Counted from the stretch's first letter, positions 32,768-42,683 are shown. The stretch is DNA of 64,000 nucleotides from Aliivibrio fischeri ATCC 7744 = JCM 18803 = DSM 507 (GCF_023983475.1 NZ_CP092712.1:1488001-1552000); one strand, 5' to 3'. Notes: generated by a model from the sequence alone, not told the origin. Numbers and translations are program-made.

Positions 32768-35634
32768 TTTAACAAAGAAGGATACCCCCAACCGTTTTCA
32801 TTTTTTATCACTTTTTCTTCAGTTAAATATTGATACAGTGTTGGAGCTAAAGAACCGTTCTCTTCAATGATAAGTGGTGCCATCTTATTCTTTATAGGCT
32901 TACCCCAAAATCCTAAGAACGCATCTTTCTCTAAATAATGCTCTCCAGCATGACGGCCTGGCACCTTGGTGTTAAAGCCAACACCAAACTTAGGAAATAA
33001 ATTGATCGTTCCTGCTCTGTCTTCTTCATACAAATAAGCTAATTGGTTTACCACATCAGGACGAGCGGTAAATGATGTTAATGTTCGCCATTCTTGCTCA
33101 GTACACCATGAATTCTCTTCATTAGCATCAGCTGAGATCATGCAACGTTGGTATAATTCATCATATTGCTTTTGTTCAGTCTCGTTTAACTGTGGTTTAT
33201 AGATATTAAGTACATCGACCTCAAGTAATTGAGATGAACCAGCAACAGGTTGATAAAACAATCGGTTGCCCTTCTTAGAGATCAATTCATCAACTCTTAT
33301 ATCGTCTTTAAAGCCAATCACTCGTATCTGACATTCATCCAACGAACAAGGTGTTTCTCTCACAACCAGATAATCTAACGATTCTTTTAAACGTGAAGCA
33401 ATTTCATTCACAATATTAATCGGTTGATCTTCAAGTGCATTAACGGGTATCCATGTTGTGAGTTCGCTATACGTTGGTTGTACTTTCCATCCTTGTTGAG
33501 AATTAAAAAAGTCCATCATAAAATTACCACCAGCAGTAGAAGCCACCACAACATCGACCTCTTTATTACTTTCATAATTTAAGGCGTTCGTAATTTTTGG
33601 ACCTTCTCCTTCATCCGATGATATTTTTTTAATGACTAATGGGTAATCTAACTCAGCCTGAAGCGTTTCAAATACTTGTTTCTCAGGGTTTAATGAATAA
33701 TAAACTGGAGCCAAACCATGATCGCCCGCCATTCCCCACAACGTGCGATCATAAACATTAGCGGATTGATACACATCTGAAATTTGCGTTAACCAATAGT
33801 CCAAACGGTTAAGCTCCCCCGTAGGCATCAATATTTCATCACTAAAAGGGCCTGTAAAATGAGCAAAGTGATCTGGCCACGGATTATAAATAAGGGCGTA
33901 ATCCGGCATTCCTTTTTGCTCTAATTTAGAGAACATTTCTAGTTGTTGCTGAATCTTCCATTTCTGTGTGAGCTTACTGTAAATATCCAACACAAAAATA
34001 TTTTGATAAATGCCAATCTCTTCAATTAGCTCTGCTCTCATTTCTGTTATGTTTTTTTCTGTTTTTGCTCTTTGAGTTAATTCACGTAAACAACGTTTTT
34101 CCCCAAAATCACGCAGGCTTTCTCCTGCCCCTAAATTTACTAAACCATCGTAAGTTGTATGTGCATTCCAATCATACTGAGCATTGCAGTTGAGCGTAAC
34201 TAAGTAATCTAATCGATCAAACATAGTTTGAACTTTATTTACATCCATTAATCGATCTAACTGCAACGCATCATTACCAAAAAAGTAATAGGCTCGGTCA
34301 TCTTGTCTGTCAACAAAGTGGAAATTAGGGATCCCAGTTCCTCCCTTGCCAGATACCTTTGCTCCTGTTTTGATTATTGGTAAATTACGAACGCTTATCG
34401 TAGGTGTTGATGAAATGCCAACATTAACAATGCTCTTTTCATACTTTTGGTATAACTGGCTAAAGAAAGGCAGATAGTTTGGGTCTTGATAACCCTTTTC
34501 TACCATGGTTTTTAAGAAAGTAAGTTGCTGTTCATGCTCTGGTTGAGAGGTTGGCTCCCCCTGAGGCTTATATTCATTGCGATTTAAGTAATCTTGATAT
34601 ATCTGATTTAAAAACGTTTTTTCTGTTGGTGTAACTAAGCCTTCAATAAGTCCTTGTTGCAGACCATCTACCGTAATTTGTACAGCCAATCGACGCTGTT
34701 GACGTGATGCTAAATAAGCAACCAAGGTGTCAGGATTGTCTTTAAATGTTTCTTGTAACCACGAATTTAATGCAATTTGTCGTTGCTCTTGATACACAAA
34801 TTGACGATAAGATTTCAGCACGTTAAGACGAACAAAATCAATCAACGTTATGGTCAGGGCTTCTGCTTTATTATTTACTTTGTTTTTATTCTCGGGTTTA
34901 CCATCTGCAATAATAAGCTCTAATGCACTTCGCATCTCTCCCTTATCCATACCAAGCACAGATTTCTCTAAACCAGATAATATAATTGGCTGAATCTTAT
35001 CAATAATGGCTTTGTCTTCCGGGCTATCTGAAAGATATGTATAGCGATCCGGTAAGGTATTAAGATCTTTCCACTCACCAATTTGAACCAATTCATCATA
35101 AACCACGACCATATTGGCGATAAATTTACGATCAACCTTCAATCCTTGATGATGTCCTTCTGATGGTTTCGATGCATCTTCTGCTTTTTGAAGCTCATTA
35201 AGTGTGAACAAAGAATGGCTAAAACGCTGTAATTCTTCTTCACTGTATTTAGTTTTTAAATAAGCTTTAAACGCATCTTCATTATCCATGTTTCCGTATT
35301 TATCAACGAAAGTATAAAGAAAATGCCCAAGAGGAATGGCGTAATAAGGATTAGATAATTGTGCAATAACGCGTTTTTTGACGCTACTATCAAGCGGTAG
35401 AGATAAAATGTAAGCATCTAGCGTAAGGCCTGCAATAGTAAAAATAGCAGCGTCACGAACGGTGGTTGTCGTATAAGTAATAGAATCATTGATTTGATGT
35501 TTTAAGATCTCGCTTGAATTAACAATGCCGCCAACAACAGGCACTGCACTGATATTTGCGGAACATGGCAAACTCAACATAGAAAATGATAATACACTCA
35601 TTCCTAATAACGACGACACCGTTCTTTTTTTCAC
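32764..35634 (-). CDS. large secreted alkaline-phosphatase-superfamily protein
   Basis: This 956-residue protein has a signal peptide (LLGMSVLSFSMLSLPCSA, cut near residue 26). The first 400 residues are mostly helical and unfamiliar. The C-terminal half (from about 430) has the alkaline-phosphatase-superfamily marks: a presumed nucleophile-region loop GKGGTGIPNFHF, DHFAHFTG, GDHGLAPVYY and GRHAGEHYLEKDAF with metal-binding Asp and His. It is probably a periplasmic phosphodiesterase or phosphatase of unknown substrate. The start is GTG 35634. A 38-residue membrane ORF ends just before it, so translation may be coupled. Confidence 0.8.
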   Translation of the reverse strand: MKKRTVSSLLGMSVLSFSMLSLPCSANISAVPVVGGIVNSSEILKHQINDSITYTTTTVRDAAIFTIAGLTLDAYILSLPLDSSVKKRVIAQLSNPYYAIPLGHFLYTFVDKYGNMDNEDAFKAYLKTKYSEEELQRFSHSLFTLNELQKAEDASKPSEGHHQGLKVDRKFIANMVVVYDELVQIGEWKDLNTLPDRYTYLSDSPEDKAIIDKIQPIILSGLEKSVLGMDKGEMRSALELIIADGKPENKNKVNNKAEALTITLIDFVRLNVLKSYRQFVYQEQRQIALNSWLQETFKDNPDTLVAYLASRQQRRLAVQITVDGLQQGLIEGLVTPTEKTFLNQIYQDYLNRNEYKPQGEPTSQPEHEQQLTFLKTMVEKGYQDPNYLPFFSQLYQKYEKSIVNVGISSTPTISVRNLPIIKTGAKVSGKGGTGIPNFHFVDRQDDRAYYFFGNDALQLDRLMDVNKVQTMFDRLDYLVTLNCNAQYDWNAHTTYDGLVNLGAGESLRDFGEKRCLRELTQRAKTEKNITEMRAELIEEIGIYQNIFVLDIYSKLTQKWKIQQQLEMFSKLEQKGMPDYALIYNPWPDHFAHFTGPFSDEILMPTGELNRLDYWLTQISDVYQSANVYDRTLWGMAGDHGLAPVYYSLNPEKQVFETLQAELDYPLVIKKISSDEGEGPKITNALNYESNKEVDVVVASTAGGNFMMDFFNSQQGWKVQPTYSELTTWIPVNALEDQPINIVNEIASRLKESLDYLVVRETPCSLDECQIRVIGFKDDIRVDELISKKGNRLFYQPVAGSSQLLEVDVLNIYKPQLNETEQKQYDELYQRCMISADANEENSWCTEQEWRTLTSFTARPDVVNQLAYLYEEDRAGTINLFPKFGVGFNTKVPGRHAGEHYLEKDAFLGFWGKPIKNKMAPLIIEENGSLAPTLYQYLTEEKVIKNENGWGYPSLLN

Positions 35635-35635
35635 T

Positions 35636-35752
35636 TTAATTTCCTTTATTCATCTCATTAATCTGTTTTATTAAGTTATAGTTCAAGTGGGATATCAATA
35701 TTATTGAAAATAATAAAGGTAATGAGATGAAGCTTAACGTATAACGATTCAT
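35636..35752 (-). CDS. 38-residue putative membrane peptide ahead of the phosphatase gene
   Basis: This short ORF begins at ATG 35752, with AGAGGA five bases upstream. It encodes MNRYTLSFISLPLLFSIILI, then a polar tail. That is one hydrophobic span preceded by a basic residue, a typical small membrane protein or leader. Its stop codon lies 1 base before the GTG start of the phosphatase, and its last codons (AAAGGAAAT) contain that gene's ribosome site. So ribosomes finishing the ORF would feed the next one. The function is unknown. Confidence 0.55.
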   Translation of the reverse strand: MNRYTLSFISLPLLFSIILISHLNYNLIKQINEMNKGN

Positions 35753-35892
35753 GGAAGTCCTCTACAAAACTCATAACATTGAATTTATAGAATACTCCCA
35801 CCACATCTTAATATTGTAACTTGAGTCAGAATTACGATTTACAATTCACTTTTATGCAATTGATTTACTTACCAATTACATTAGCTTTCATA

Positions 35893-36243
35893 TTATAAAC
35901 CGAATCCAATTTTAGGCTGACGACGAACAGATCGCACGCCCCATGGGGTTAAATCAGGTTTTGGCTGCCCTTCAAAATCACCAAGACAAATGTATCCCTT
36001 AGAAAGGTAACGATATAAGAAGTCACCTCCATCTAATGAACCTGTTTTATCATCACCAAATGGCAAATAAATTCGCTCAACACGAAGATCTGGTGCTTTT
36101 TTAAATGCAGGATATGCTGTTGAATTAACTTGGCGTGAGTCTAAGCTATTGAGAAGCGCTTTATCTGACATTTTAGCTTTCATACGGCTAAAAATCATGA
36201 TCATTCGTTTCTGTCTTTCTGAAGAGACGATTATCATTTCCAT
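35893..36243 (-). CDS. hypothetical protein, 116 residues
   Basis: I do not recognise this family. The start ATG 36243 has an AAGGAAA ribosome site; internal methionines make the exact start uncertain. The N-terminal third is basic and Met-rich. The middle (APDLRVERIYLPFGDDKTGS) and the block LDGGDFLYRYLSKGYICLGD look like ordered strands and a helix. The end (WGVRSVRRQPKIGFGL) is basic. No signal peptide or membrane segment is seen. It stands alone between the phosphatase unit and a GNAT gene. Confidence 0.7.
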   Translation of the reverse strand: MEMIIVSSERQKRMIMIFSRMKAKMSDKALLNSLDSRQVNSTAYPAFKKAPDLRVERIYLPFGDDKTGSLDGGDFLYRYLSKGYICLGDFEGQPKPDLTPWGVRSVRRQPKIGFGL

Positions 36244-36305
36244 TATTGGATTTCCTTTGAAACGAGAAAGTATATAGTAAACCCCTTCTCACAACCATGT
36301 TTACT

Positions 36306-36836
36306 CTACATAACCGGTGTCAATTGCTGAATCAGGCAACGATATTCATAACAATCAATAATTTCACCATCGACGAAAGCAAACTCAGGCTTAAATCCAA
36401 CTTGTTTAAATCCATTTTTTGCTAAGACTTTCTGAGATGCGGCATTATCTGTCGATGCTACTGCATTTATCGATGATAGTTCATATCTGTTTTTCCCTAT
36501 CTCTAACAGCTCTTTTGTAGCTAATGTTGCTAAACCTTGCGAAGTAAACTCTTCACCAATTCGATATCCAATTGAACCGCTGTTTTTCACTCTATCGATA
36601 TTGTATAAATTTGCTCTGCCGAGTATTTGGCCATTTTCATCTTTAATCAACGTTGGATAAAGTAGCCCTTTTTTATATTCAGCCAGACAAAAATTAACGT
36701 GATCTTTTATGCCATTATCATCAAAAAAATCATCGTCTCTGGCTTCAATGAAAGATTCAAACCACTCTTTATTGTTTAGTTCAAACTCTAGTAATGCCGA
36801 CGCATCAATTTGTTTTAGTAATTCTAATTTGACCAT
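36306..36836 (-). CDS. GNAT acetyltransferase (RimJ/RimL type)
   Basis: This 176-residue N-acetyltransferase is of the Acetyltransf_3 kind. The block IGYRIGEEFTSQGLATLATK (about residues 94-113) is the acetyl-CoA binding motif A, and NAASQKVLAKNGFKQVG (about 132-148) is the usual C-terminal motif B. RimJ/RimL relatives acetylate ribosomal protein N-termini, but many act on small amines, so the substrate is open. Its start has AGAGGGATTAAT upstream. It is monocistronic as far as can be seen. Confidence 0.9.
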   Translation of the reverse strand: MVKLELLKQIDASALLEFELNNKEWFESFIEARDDDFFDDNGIKDHVNFCLAEYKKGLLYPTLIKDENGQILGRANLYNIDRVKNSGSIGYRIGEEFTSQGLATLATKELLEIGKNRYELSSINAVASTDNAASQKVLAKNGFKQVGFKPEFAFVDGEIIDCYEYRCLIQQLTPVM

Positions 36837-36929
36837 TATTAATCCCTCTTATGTTATTTCCTTTAGCAATGGCGTTAACTGAATTTGCGTTAATATTATG
36901 TTGCTATAAATTGATTATAGACAAAAAAA

Positions 36930-36952
36930 AGCCACGATATGTGATCGTGGCT
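36930..36952 (-). terminator. terminator of the rlhA-like gene
   Basis: AGCCACGAT-ATGTG-ATCGTGGCT is a 9-bp stem followed on the minus strand by a run of eight T, 29 bp after the U32 gene stop codon. Confidence 0.92.
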
Positions 36953-36980
36953 GACTATTTAAATCAAAGCGAGAATTCGA

Positions 36981-39224
36981 TTAAAGACCTTTCACATACT
37001 GATTATGTGTATTAATAGGAACCATTGAATATAACGTTTCTTGAACCGCAGTTTCACCTTTAACCAGAGCCTCAAAGTGCGTTGCTAACTCAACAATATC
37101 CGCTTGTTCTTTAGAACCGCCACCAATATTGGTTAGATCAATAAAGAATTCATCAAACAAATCAGATAAGTCATTAACGACATCCATGTTTAAGAATTGC
37201 TCATGGTTATAAATACTTGGATAGCCACCTTTTTGCTTGTCTACAGCAAAAGAAACCCCTTTCATGTTCGTAATGGTTGTCGCTTTTTCACACTTAATCA
37301 TACAACCAGCTTCAATCGCACGCTTATTACAACCAACGGTTTGTTGGAAGAAACACTGACGACTTGTCATCAACAAAATTGGATGATAAATGCTGTAAAG
37401 TAACTTAAAGTTTTCAGGACGACGAATGTGTTTCATTTGCCCTTGATTTATTTCATTAGAAATGAACGCACCAGCACAATTAAACTCTTCTTTTAGTGTA
37501 ATTAATGCATGTGAGTTGGTGGTATTCATGAATGGACCCGCAACCCACTCAATTCCCATTTCATAAGCTTTATAAGCAATACCTGTATTATTAGTAACAA
37601 TACGTGCAGGTTTTACTTCTTCAAGGAATTTCACAGCTTCATTATAATCTTTACCAATCAATACCGCAGGGAACCATGGGATCAATCTTGGATTTTCTGA
37701 GAAGATGTTGATGTACGTTTTATCATTGCGTCTAAAGCTTTCTGGTAACTTAAAGTAAATATCTGCATCAGTGACATCGCATACTTTTAAGTCGGCAATA
37801 TCTGCGATAAGCATAGATAACTTTGGTTGCTGTTCAACTTTTGGTTTTTGAGCTAATTTTGGTAATTCTACATGTTTAATAACGGCTTTATTTCCATTTA
37901 AACGATACGCAATCTGATCTTTTAGATCTGAAAGCTCTTTAAATAGCAGGATTAAGCCTTCATCAACTTGAGAAAAATCATAGCCAGAGAACTCATAATC
38001 GCTATTAGATACCCCTTTAAAGCGTTTCTCTAGCTCTTTTGGTGTAATTGACTTCTCACCGGCAGCCATAAGTAACGATGTCGATTCTAATTCAAAGATC
38101 TCTTTTGAAGTTGCTACCACCACTTTTAATGGACTATCAAGCTGTGCTTTAAATGCAATGGATAATGGCAGTTTTGAAATATCTAGATCTTGAATTTTCT
38201 CACGTAACTCTTCACCAAGGTTGTCTTTTGCTGCGTTCAATTCAGCTTTAACATCATGAATTTGAACCACATCAATGGCATTACTTTTCTCTACCGCATG
38301 AGTAACACTGTGATCTCTAGGATTATCGATGAACATGTCTTTGGTTAAGTTACCAGTCAAAAATGAATTGGTAAAATCACGGTTAAACACTTTGTGAAGG
38401 TTTGAATCATCTTCTAATAAATCACCAGACTCGATGAATTTATTGATGTTTTTGCGCCAATTATCAATAACCGTATAAACGTAATGAGAACCTTTAATAC
38501 GCCCTTCTACTTTTAAAGAATCAACTTTAGCATCGACCAAATCAGGCAAATCAAAATACGCTGAGTTGTCTTTTAAGTTTAGAGGGTATTTGTTACCAAC
38601 CGCGGTTTCTTCGTATTCATCACGACATGCTTGGCTACAACGTCCACGGTTACCTGAGTTACCCGCACTTACTGATGTTGAATAACATTGACCAGAAAAT
38701 GCAATACATAATGAACCATGAACAAACACTTCAGTTAGAACATCGTGCTCATGAGCAACAGCAGTCAGTGATTTCACTTCTTCAATATTTAGTTCACGAG
38801 ATAAGTTAACACGAGAAGCCCCTAACTTAGCTAAGAACTTAATTTGTCCTTCATTATGCGTAGTTAATTGCGTTGAAGCGTGAACATCGAGTGTTGGGAA
38901 GTATTTTTTCACTAAATCAAACATCGCTAAATCTTGCACAATGATGCCATCAACTGATGTATTCACTAGTTGATTAAGTAATTTAGCAATGCTTTTAATT
39001 TCATGTTCAAGAAGCACGATATTCAAAGTAAGGAATACTTCACAGCCATGCTCATGAGCAAGGCGTAAAATACCTGTCAATTCATCAAATGAGAGATTGG
39101 ATGCACGGTTACGGGCGTTAAATACATCTAAGCCACAATAAACGGCATTTGCCCCTGCTACGATGGCCGCTTTTATCGCTTCTACATCACCGCCGGGTGC
39201 CAATAATTCAAGTTTTCTGCTCAT
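36981..39224 (-). CDS. rlhA: U32 peptidase-like protein, RlhA family (23S rRNA C2501 hydroxylation)
   Basis: This protein of about 747 residues belongs to U32 with a DUF3656-type middle domain. Blocks are LELLAPGGDVEAIKAAIVAG near the start, VFVHGSLCIAFSGQCYSTSV (about residues 170-190) with GNSGNRGRCSQACRDEY after it. The Cys pattern CSQAC and later CFFQQTVGCNKRAIEAGCMIKC could hold an FeS cluster. E. coli RlhA (YdcP) makes 5-hydroxycytidine at position 2501 of 23S rRNA. This one is longer than the E. coli protein. I chose ATG 39224, but GTG 39239 is possible. Confidence 0.85.
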   Translation of the reverse strand: MSRKLELLAPGGDVEAIKAAIVAGANAVYCGLDVFNARNRASNLSFDELTGILRLAHEHGCEVFLTLNIVLLEHEIKSIAKLLNQLVNTSVDGIIVQDLAMFDLVKKYFPTLDVHASTQLTTHNEGQIKFLAKLGASRVNLSRELNIEEVKSLTAVAHEHDVLTEVFVHGSLCIAFSGQCYSTSVSAGNSGNRGRCSQACRDEYEETAVGNKYPLNLKDNSAYFDLPDLVDAKVDSLKVEGRIKGSHYVYTVIDNWRKNINKFIESGDLLEDDSNLHKVFNRDFTNSFLTGNLTKDMFIDNPRDHSVTHAVEKSNAIDVVQIHDVKAELNAAKDNLGEELREKIQDLDISKLPLSIAFKAQLDSPLKVVVATSKEIFELESTSLLMAAGEKSITPKELEKRFKGVSNSDYEFSGYDFSQVDEGLILLFKELSDLKDQIAYRLNGNKAVIKHVELPKLAQKPKVEQQPKLSMLIADIADLKVCDVTDADIYFKLPESFRRNDKTYINIFSENPRLIPWFPAVLIGKDYNEAVKFLEEVKPARIVTNNTGIAYKAYEMGIEWVAGPFMNTTNSHALITLKEEFNCAGAFISNEINQGQMKHIRRPENFKLLYSIYHPILLMTSRQCFFQQTVGCNKRAIEAGCMIKCEKATTITNMKGVSFAVDKQKGGYPSIYNHEQFLNMDVVNDLSDLFDEFFIDLTNIGGGSKEQADIVELATHFEALVKGETAVQETLYSMVPINTHNQYVKGL

Positions 39225-39395
39225 TCTGAAATTGCTCACTTCGTTTTGCTGTAATAATTTTTGAGGGAGTATTCTACTCGCCTCACACTTTTATTACCAG
39301 AAGTAAGGTTTTTTATTGATCCAGATCATGAGGTATAACTATGATTTTTATTAGCAATGACACATATTCAACTTCATTCAAAGTTTAAGGTAACG

Positions 39396-40040
39396 ATGAC
39401 TATTCCTATTCTCTACTCATTACGACAATGCCCATACGCAATGCGTGCACGCTTAGCCATTCTGTATGCAGGGCAAACTGTTGTGCTACGAGATGTAGAC
39501 ATGATCAATAAACCCAAAGAAATGTTATCCATTTCCCCTAAAGGCACGGTACCTGTACTTCATTTTGAAGATACTGTTATTGAAGAAAGTGTTGATGTGA
39601 TGCTTTGGGCACTGATCCAATCCGACCCAAGGAACTTACTATACCATCATGATTTGCTTCAGCTTCCATTGATGTTGGAGCTTATTCAAAAAAGTGACTC
39701 TGAATTTGTGCAAATTTTACAAAAATATAGGGCTGCTTCTCGCTATCATGACGATAATGAAATGGAGTATAGGGACAAGTGTGTCGAATGGTTATCAGAC
39801 ATTGAAGAGCGATTATCTAAACATGCATTTATCATGGGGGAAAGTGCCAGTATCGTTGATTACGCGCTTTTGCCTTTTATTCGCCAATTTTCTCGAGTAG
39901 ATAAGAAATGGTATAACATCGCTCCTTTGCCACATTTAAGAGCTTGGCTCATTCGCCATTATAACGACCCTATTTTCTCGAAAGCCATGACGATCTACCC
40001 TAAATGGAACCGTAATGCTGAACCTGTCATTTTCGGTTAA
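39396..40040 (+). CDS. glutathione S-transferase family protein
   Basis: The protein has 214 residues from ATG 39396 (AAGG five bases upstream), with the frame open to 39357. The N-terminal thioredoxin fold begins TIPILYSLRQCPYAMRARLA, and the Cys in RQCPYAMR sits at the catalytic position of Omega- and Beta-like GSTs. KGTVPVLHFEDTVIEESVDV follows, the usual glutathione-binding cis-Pro and Glu-Ser segment. The C-terminal half is helical. Detoxification or protein deglutathionylation is the general role. It overlaps the convergent GNAT gene by 4 bases. Confidence 0.92.
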   Translation: MTIPILYSLRQCPYAMRARLAILYAGQTVVLRDVDMINKPKEMLSISPKGTVPVLHFEDTVIEESVDVMLWALIQSDPRNLLYHHDLLQLPLMLELIQKSDSEFVQILQKYRAASRYHDDNEMEYRDKCVEWLSDIEERLSKHAFIMGESASIVDYALLPFIRQFSRVDKKWYNIAPLPHLRAWLIRHYNDPIFSKAMTIYPKWNRNAEPVIFG

Positions 40041-40510
40041 GATTCACCCATATAACCACTGAAACAAAGAGAGCGTTCCATCTCAACAAAATGTTCATCT
40101 TCTCTGACAACTTGATAGCCTAACGAAAGATAAAAGTTGATAACCGATTTATTGACTTTGAATGCTGACAAGCAAGATTTCGTGACAACGTCACTATAGT
40201 GCTTTTGATAACACTTCATCACTGCGGTGCCTACGCCTTTATTTTGGTATTTTTCAAAAACAATCAATAAGTGAATATGAATCGTACTTCTAATGGCATC
40301 GGGCTTAGTGCAAATGATCCCTAGCCGCTCACCATTATACATTATCCAATCAAACCACTCTTTTTGGTATGACTGATTAAAGCGCTGTTGTTGATACAAT
40401 TCATCCCACCCCAACGCTTCCTCTATCGTTGGTTTCAAGTACTTTTTGTAGATAGAGAATAAGGACGGATATTCACAATCAGTTACGCGTTGAAATATGA
40501 TTTTATCCAT
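40037..40510 (-). CDS. GNAT acetyltransferase
   Basis: This 157-residue N-acetyltransferase has motif A in FEKYQNKGVGTAVMKCYQKH (about residues 85-104) and a C-terminal NKSVINFYLSLGYQVVREDE (about 121-140). The substrate is unknown. It is the second of four GNAT genes between 36.3 and 44.8 kb, all different in sequence. The start ATG 40510 has AAGGATAATGTT upstream. Its 3' end overlaps the GST gene on the other strand. Confidence 0.9.
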   Translation of the reverse strand: MDKIIFQRVTDCEYPSLFSIYKKYLKPTIEEALGWDELYQQQRFNQSYQKEWFDWIMYNGERLGIICTKPDAIRSTIHIHLLIVFEKYQNKGVGTAVMKCYQKHYSDVVTKSCLSAFKVNKSVINFYLSLGYQVVREDEHFVEMERSLCFSGYMGES

Positions 40511-40599
40511 AACATTATCCTTATCTCATAAATCCATGACTCATACTTGCAATAGACTCTTTCAGTTTAGACCATCACGGTGGTTTCACTTAACTACCA

Positions 40600-41034
40600 C
40601 TACAATTTCTTTAAAAATTTGATCTTACTATTATCACTTGAGCCTTCATCTTCGTAGCCTGAAATGTGATATCCACTAGAGATAAGCAGTTGCAACATGG
40701 CAGGATAACGATTCATTGATTTAACACTGATCGCTTCATAGCCTTGCTTTTTAGCCCACTCTTCTTGGGTAACTCTTAACTGAGTTGCAATGCCTTGCTT
40801 TCTGGCACTAGGGACGACACCACCTAGCCAACTATAGAACTCAGAATCAGAAAATTGGTAGCCCATCTTATACGCTACTGGAATACCTTCAGAGACAGCA
40901 ACTAAGATAAGGTGCTTTTTATCACTTAGGCGTTGTGTCAGTTTTTCATGTGTATTTCGGTTATCAAATTCAGGGATTTGTTGATCAACAATAAGAACGT
41001 CAGCCACAGTGCCTTGATGTATTTCTATTTTCAT
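40600..41034 (-). CDS. GNAT acetyltransferase
   Basis: This 144-residue N-acetyltransferase runs from ATG 41034 (GGAAAG upstream), although the frame extends to 41046. Motif A is VVPSARKQGIATQLRVTQEE (about residues 74-93). The rest is short for the family, with MNRYPAMLQLLISSGYHISG as the motif B segment. It starts 1 base after the DUF6500 stop codon, so the two form a small operon. The substrate is unknown. Confidence 0.88.
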   Translation of the reverse strand: MKIEIHQGTVADVLIVDQQIPEFDNRNTHEKLTQRLSDKKHLILVAVSEGIPVAYKMGYQFSDSEFYSWLGGVVPSARKQGIATQLRVTQEEWAKKQGYEAISVKSMNRYPAMLQLLISSGYHISGYEDEGSSDNSKIKFLKKL

Positions 41035-41035
41035 T

Positions 41036-41254
41036 TTACTTTCCATCTAAAACCATTGCCTTGATTTTATGTGCTTTTTCAAAGTGATCTAATTTATGTG
41101 TTGATATCCACCATGTCGCCGCTTCCATTAACAGCTCAGGGTCATCATTTTTATTAGCAAAAAAAGCATAAAAAGAGACACCAACGTTAACTCCCTTTTG
41201 TTCTATTTTTTTATCACAAACCGCAATTATTTTATCTCTTAAACTTTTTTGCAC
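41036..41254 (-). CDS. DUF6500-like small protein
   Basis: This 72-residue protein has the pattern KSLRDKIIAVCDKKIEQKG, then VGVSFYAFFANKNDDPELLM and WWISTHKLDHFEKA. That resembles the family I know as DUF6500, a small conserved bacterial protein of unknown function often found beside acetyltransferase genes. No signal or membrane segment is seen. It is cytoplasmic and co-transcribed with the GNAT gene directly downstream. Confidence 0.75.
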   Translation of the reverse strand: MQKSLRDKIIAVCDKKIEQKGVNVGVSFYAFFANKNDDPELLMEAATWWISTHKLDHFEKAHKIKAMVLDGK

Positions 41255-41367
41255 TGTCTAGCCTCTCGCATTTTTTATATGAATTATGCAAAACCAATCA
41301 TTCATATGTACAATTAATAATTGATTTAGATCAATTTATTAATTAGGTAATTCCACGGATGGAAACT

Positions 41368-42666
41368 ATGACAACTCATTATCTTAAAATAATTTTACCG
41401 CTTATCACTCTTACTGGTTGTAATTCTGACTCGAAAACATCAGCAGAAATTAATCCACAAGCCACAACAGAGTATACGTTATTGTCTTCTTATAGCTATA
41501 ACATGTCCGTTCTTAATTCGACAAATATCCATTCAAAATGGAGCTCCCTTAGAATAATTAAAGAAAATCCAAATGAAGCTCTTTATTACCCAGATGTGGC
41601 GACCGATGGGAAAGGTGTACTTATTTCAGTATGGCAAAGCGAATATAACCCCTTATACGGTGGCGAATATGATGTAGTGTTTTCTGCATCATATGACAAT
41701 GGTGTGACTTGGAGTGATACAGAACTGGTTAATCCTACAGATACCACAGATTCTGAATCAGATGAAGATCCTCAAATTTCTACCGATGGATATGGAAACT
41801 GGGTGATTATTTGGAGCTCAAGTGAGGATATAAATGGTTCTGGAAATGATTCAGATATTGTGTTTTCACATTCTGAAGATAATGGTAAGACTTGGACAAC
41901 ACCTAAACTGATCAATAATTATGCAGATGATGATTCTAGTCGAGATTGGAGCCCACAAATATCATTAAAAGAAAACAGATGGGTTGCAGTGTGGTCAAGT
42001 TCACGCTCACTAGATCCTATCGATAACACCGACGATATGGATATCCTGACAAGTTATTCATTAGACAACGGAGTAACATGGAGTACTCCTATATATGTTA
42101 ATCAAACAACAATATCCGATGATAAAACAGATTATTTTAATCAATTCGATATGAATGATAGTGGATATGGCGTCGTTGCTTGGGCTGGTGAGCATGATTC
42201 TTCCGATTTAGATATTTACGCAGCAATTACTCATGATTTTGGAGAGTCTTGGAGTCAACCGACACTTATCAATAATTATGCATTAAGTGAGACATGCATG
42301 AGCAATTGTAATGATTATCCAACCTCTGTAGCAGTTAATAATACAGGAGATAGTGTTATCGCATGGGAAGGTATTAATCCCGTAACAGGTAGTGATAATG
42401 AAGCTTATATAAGCTATTCGAAAAATTTGGGGGCATCATGGTCAAATGAAACTTACTTAAACACCAACGCATTAACTGATGGGACAAGAGATAATGATGA
42501 TGCATTAAAAATCCATCCTATTTCGAATACTAAGTGGGTTGCTTATTGGGTTGCAACTAATGGTGATAATGTGATTTTTAGAACAAGCAATGACCTAATT
42601 CAATGGTCTGATGAAACAATTATCACAACAGGTGTAGATGAAGTCGTTGCGTTAGCCATCCATTAA
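41368..42666 (+). CDS. lipoprotein with Asp-box (sialidase/BNR-type) repeats
   Basis: The protein has 432 residues from ATG 41368 (GGAAACT upstream). A lipoprotein signal (KIILPLITLTGC) leads to a beta-propeller of BNR/Asp-box repeats: SYDNGVTWSD, SEDNGKTWTT, SLDNGVTWST, THDFGESWSQ and SKNLGASWSN, at about 60-70 residue steps. This is the fold of sialidases and related glycan-binding propellers. The FRIP and Arg-triad motifs of true sialidases are not visible, so it may bind glycans rather than cut sialic acid. It is monocistronic, ending before a shared convergent terminator. Confidence 0.85.
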   Translation: MTTHYLKIILPLITLTGCNSDSKTSAEINPQATTEYTLLSSYSYNMSVLNSTNIHSKWSSLRIIKENPNEALYYPDVATDGKGVLISVWQSEYNPLYGGEYDVVFSASYDNGVTWSDTELVNPTDTTDSESDEDPQISTDGYGNWVIIWSSSEDINGSGNDSDIVFSHSEDNGKTWTTPKLINNYADDDSSRDWSPQISLKENRWVAVWSSSRSLDPIDNTDDMDILTSYSLDNGVTWSTPIYVNQTTISDDKTDYFNQFDMNDSGYGVVAWAGEHDSSDLDIYAAITHDFGESWSQPTLINNYALSETCMSNCNDYPTSVAVNNTGDSVIAWEGINPVTGSDNEAYISYSKNLGASWSNETYLNTNALTDGTRDNDDALKIHPISNTKWVAYWVATNGDNVIFRTSNDLIQWSDETIITTGVDEVVALAIH

Positions 42667-42683
42667 TTATTTACTATTTAAAT

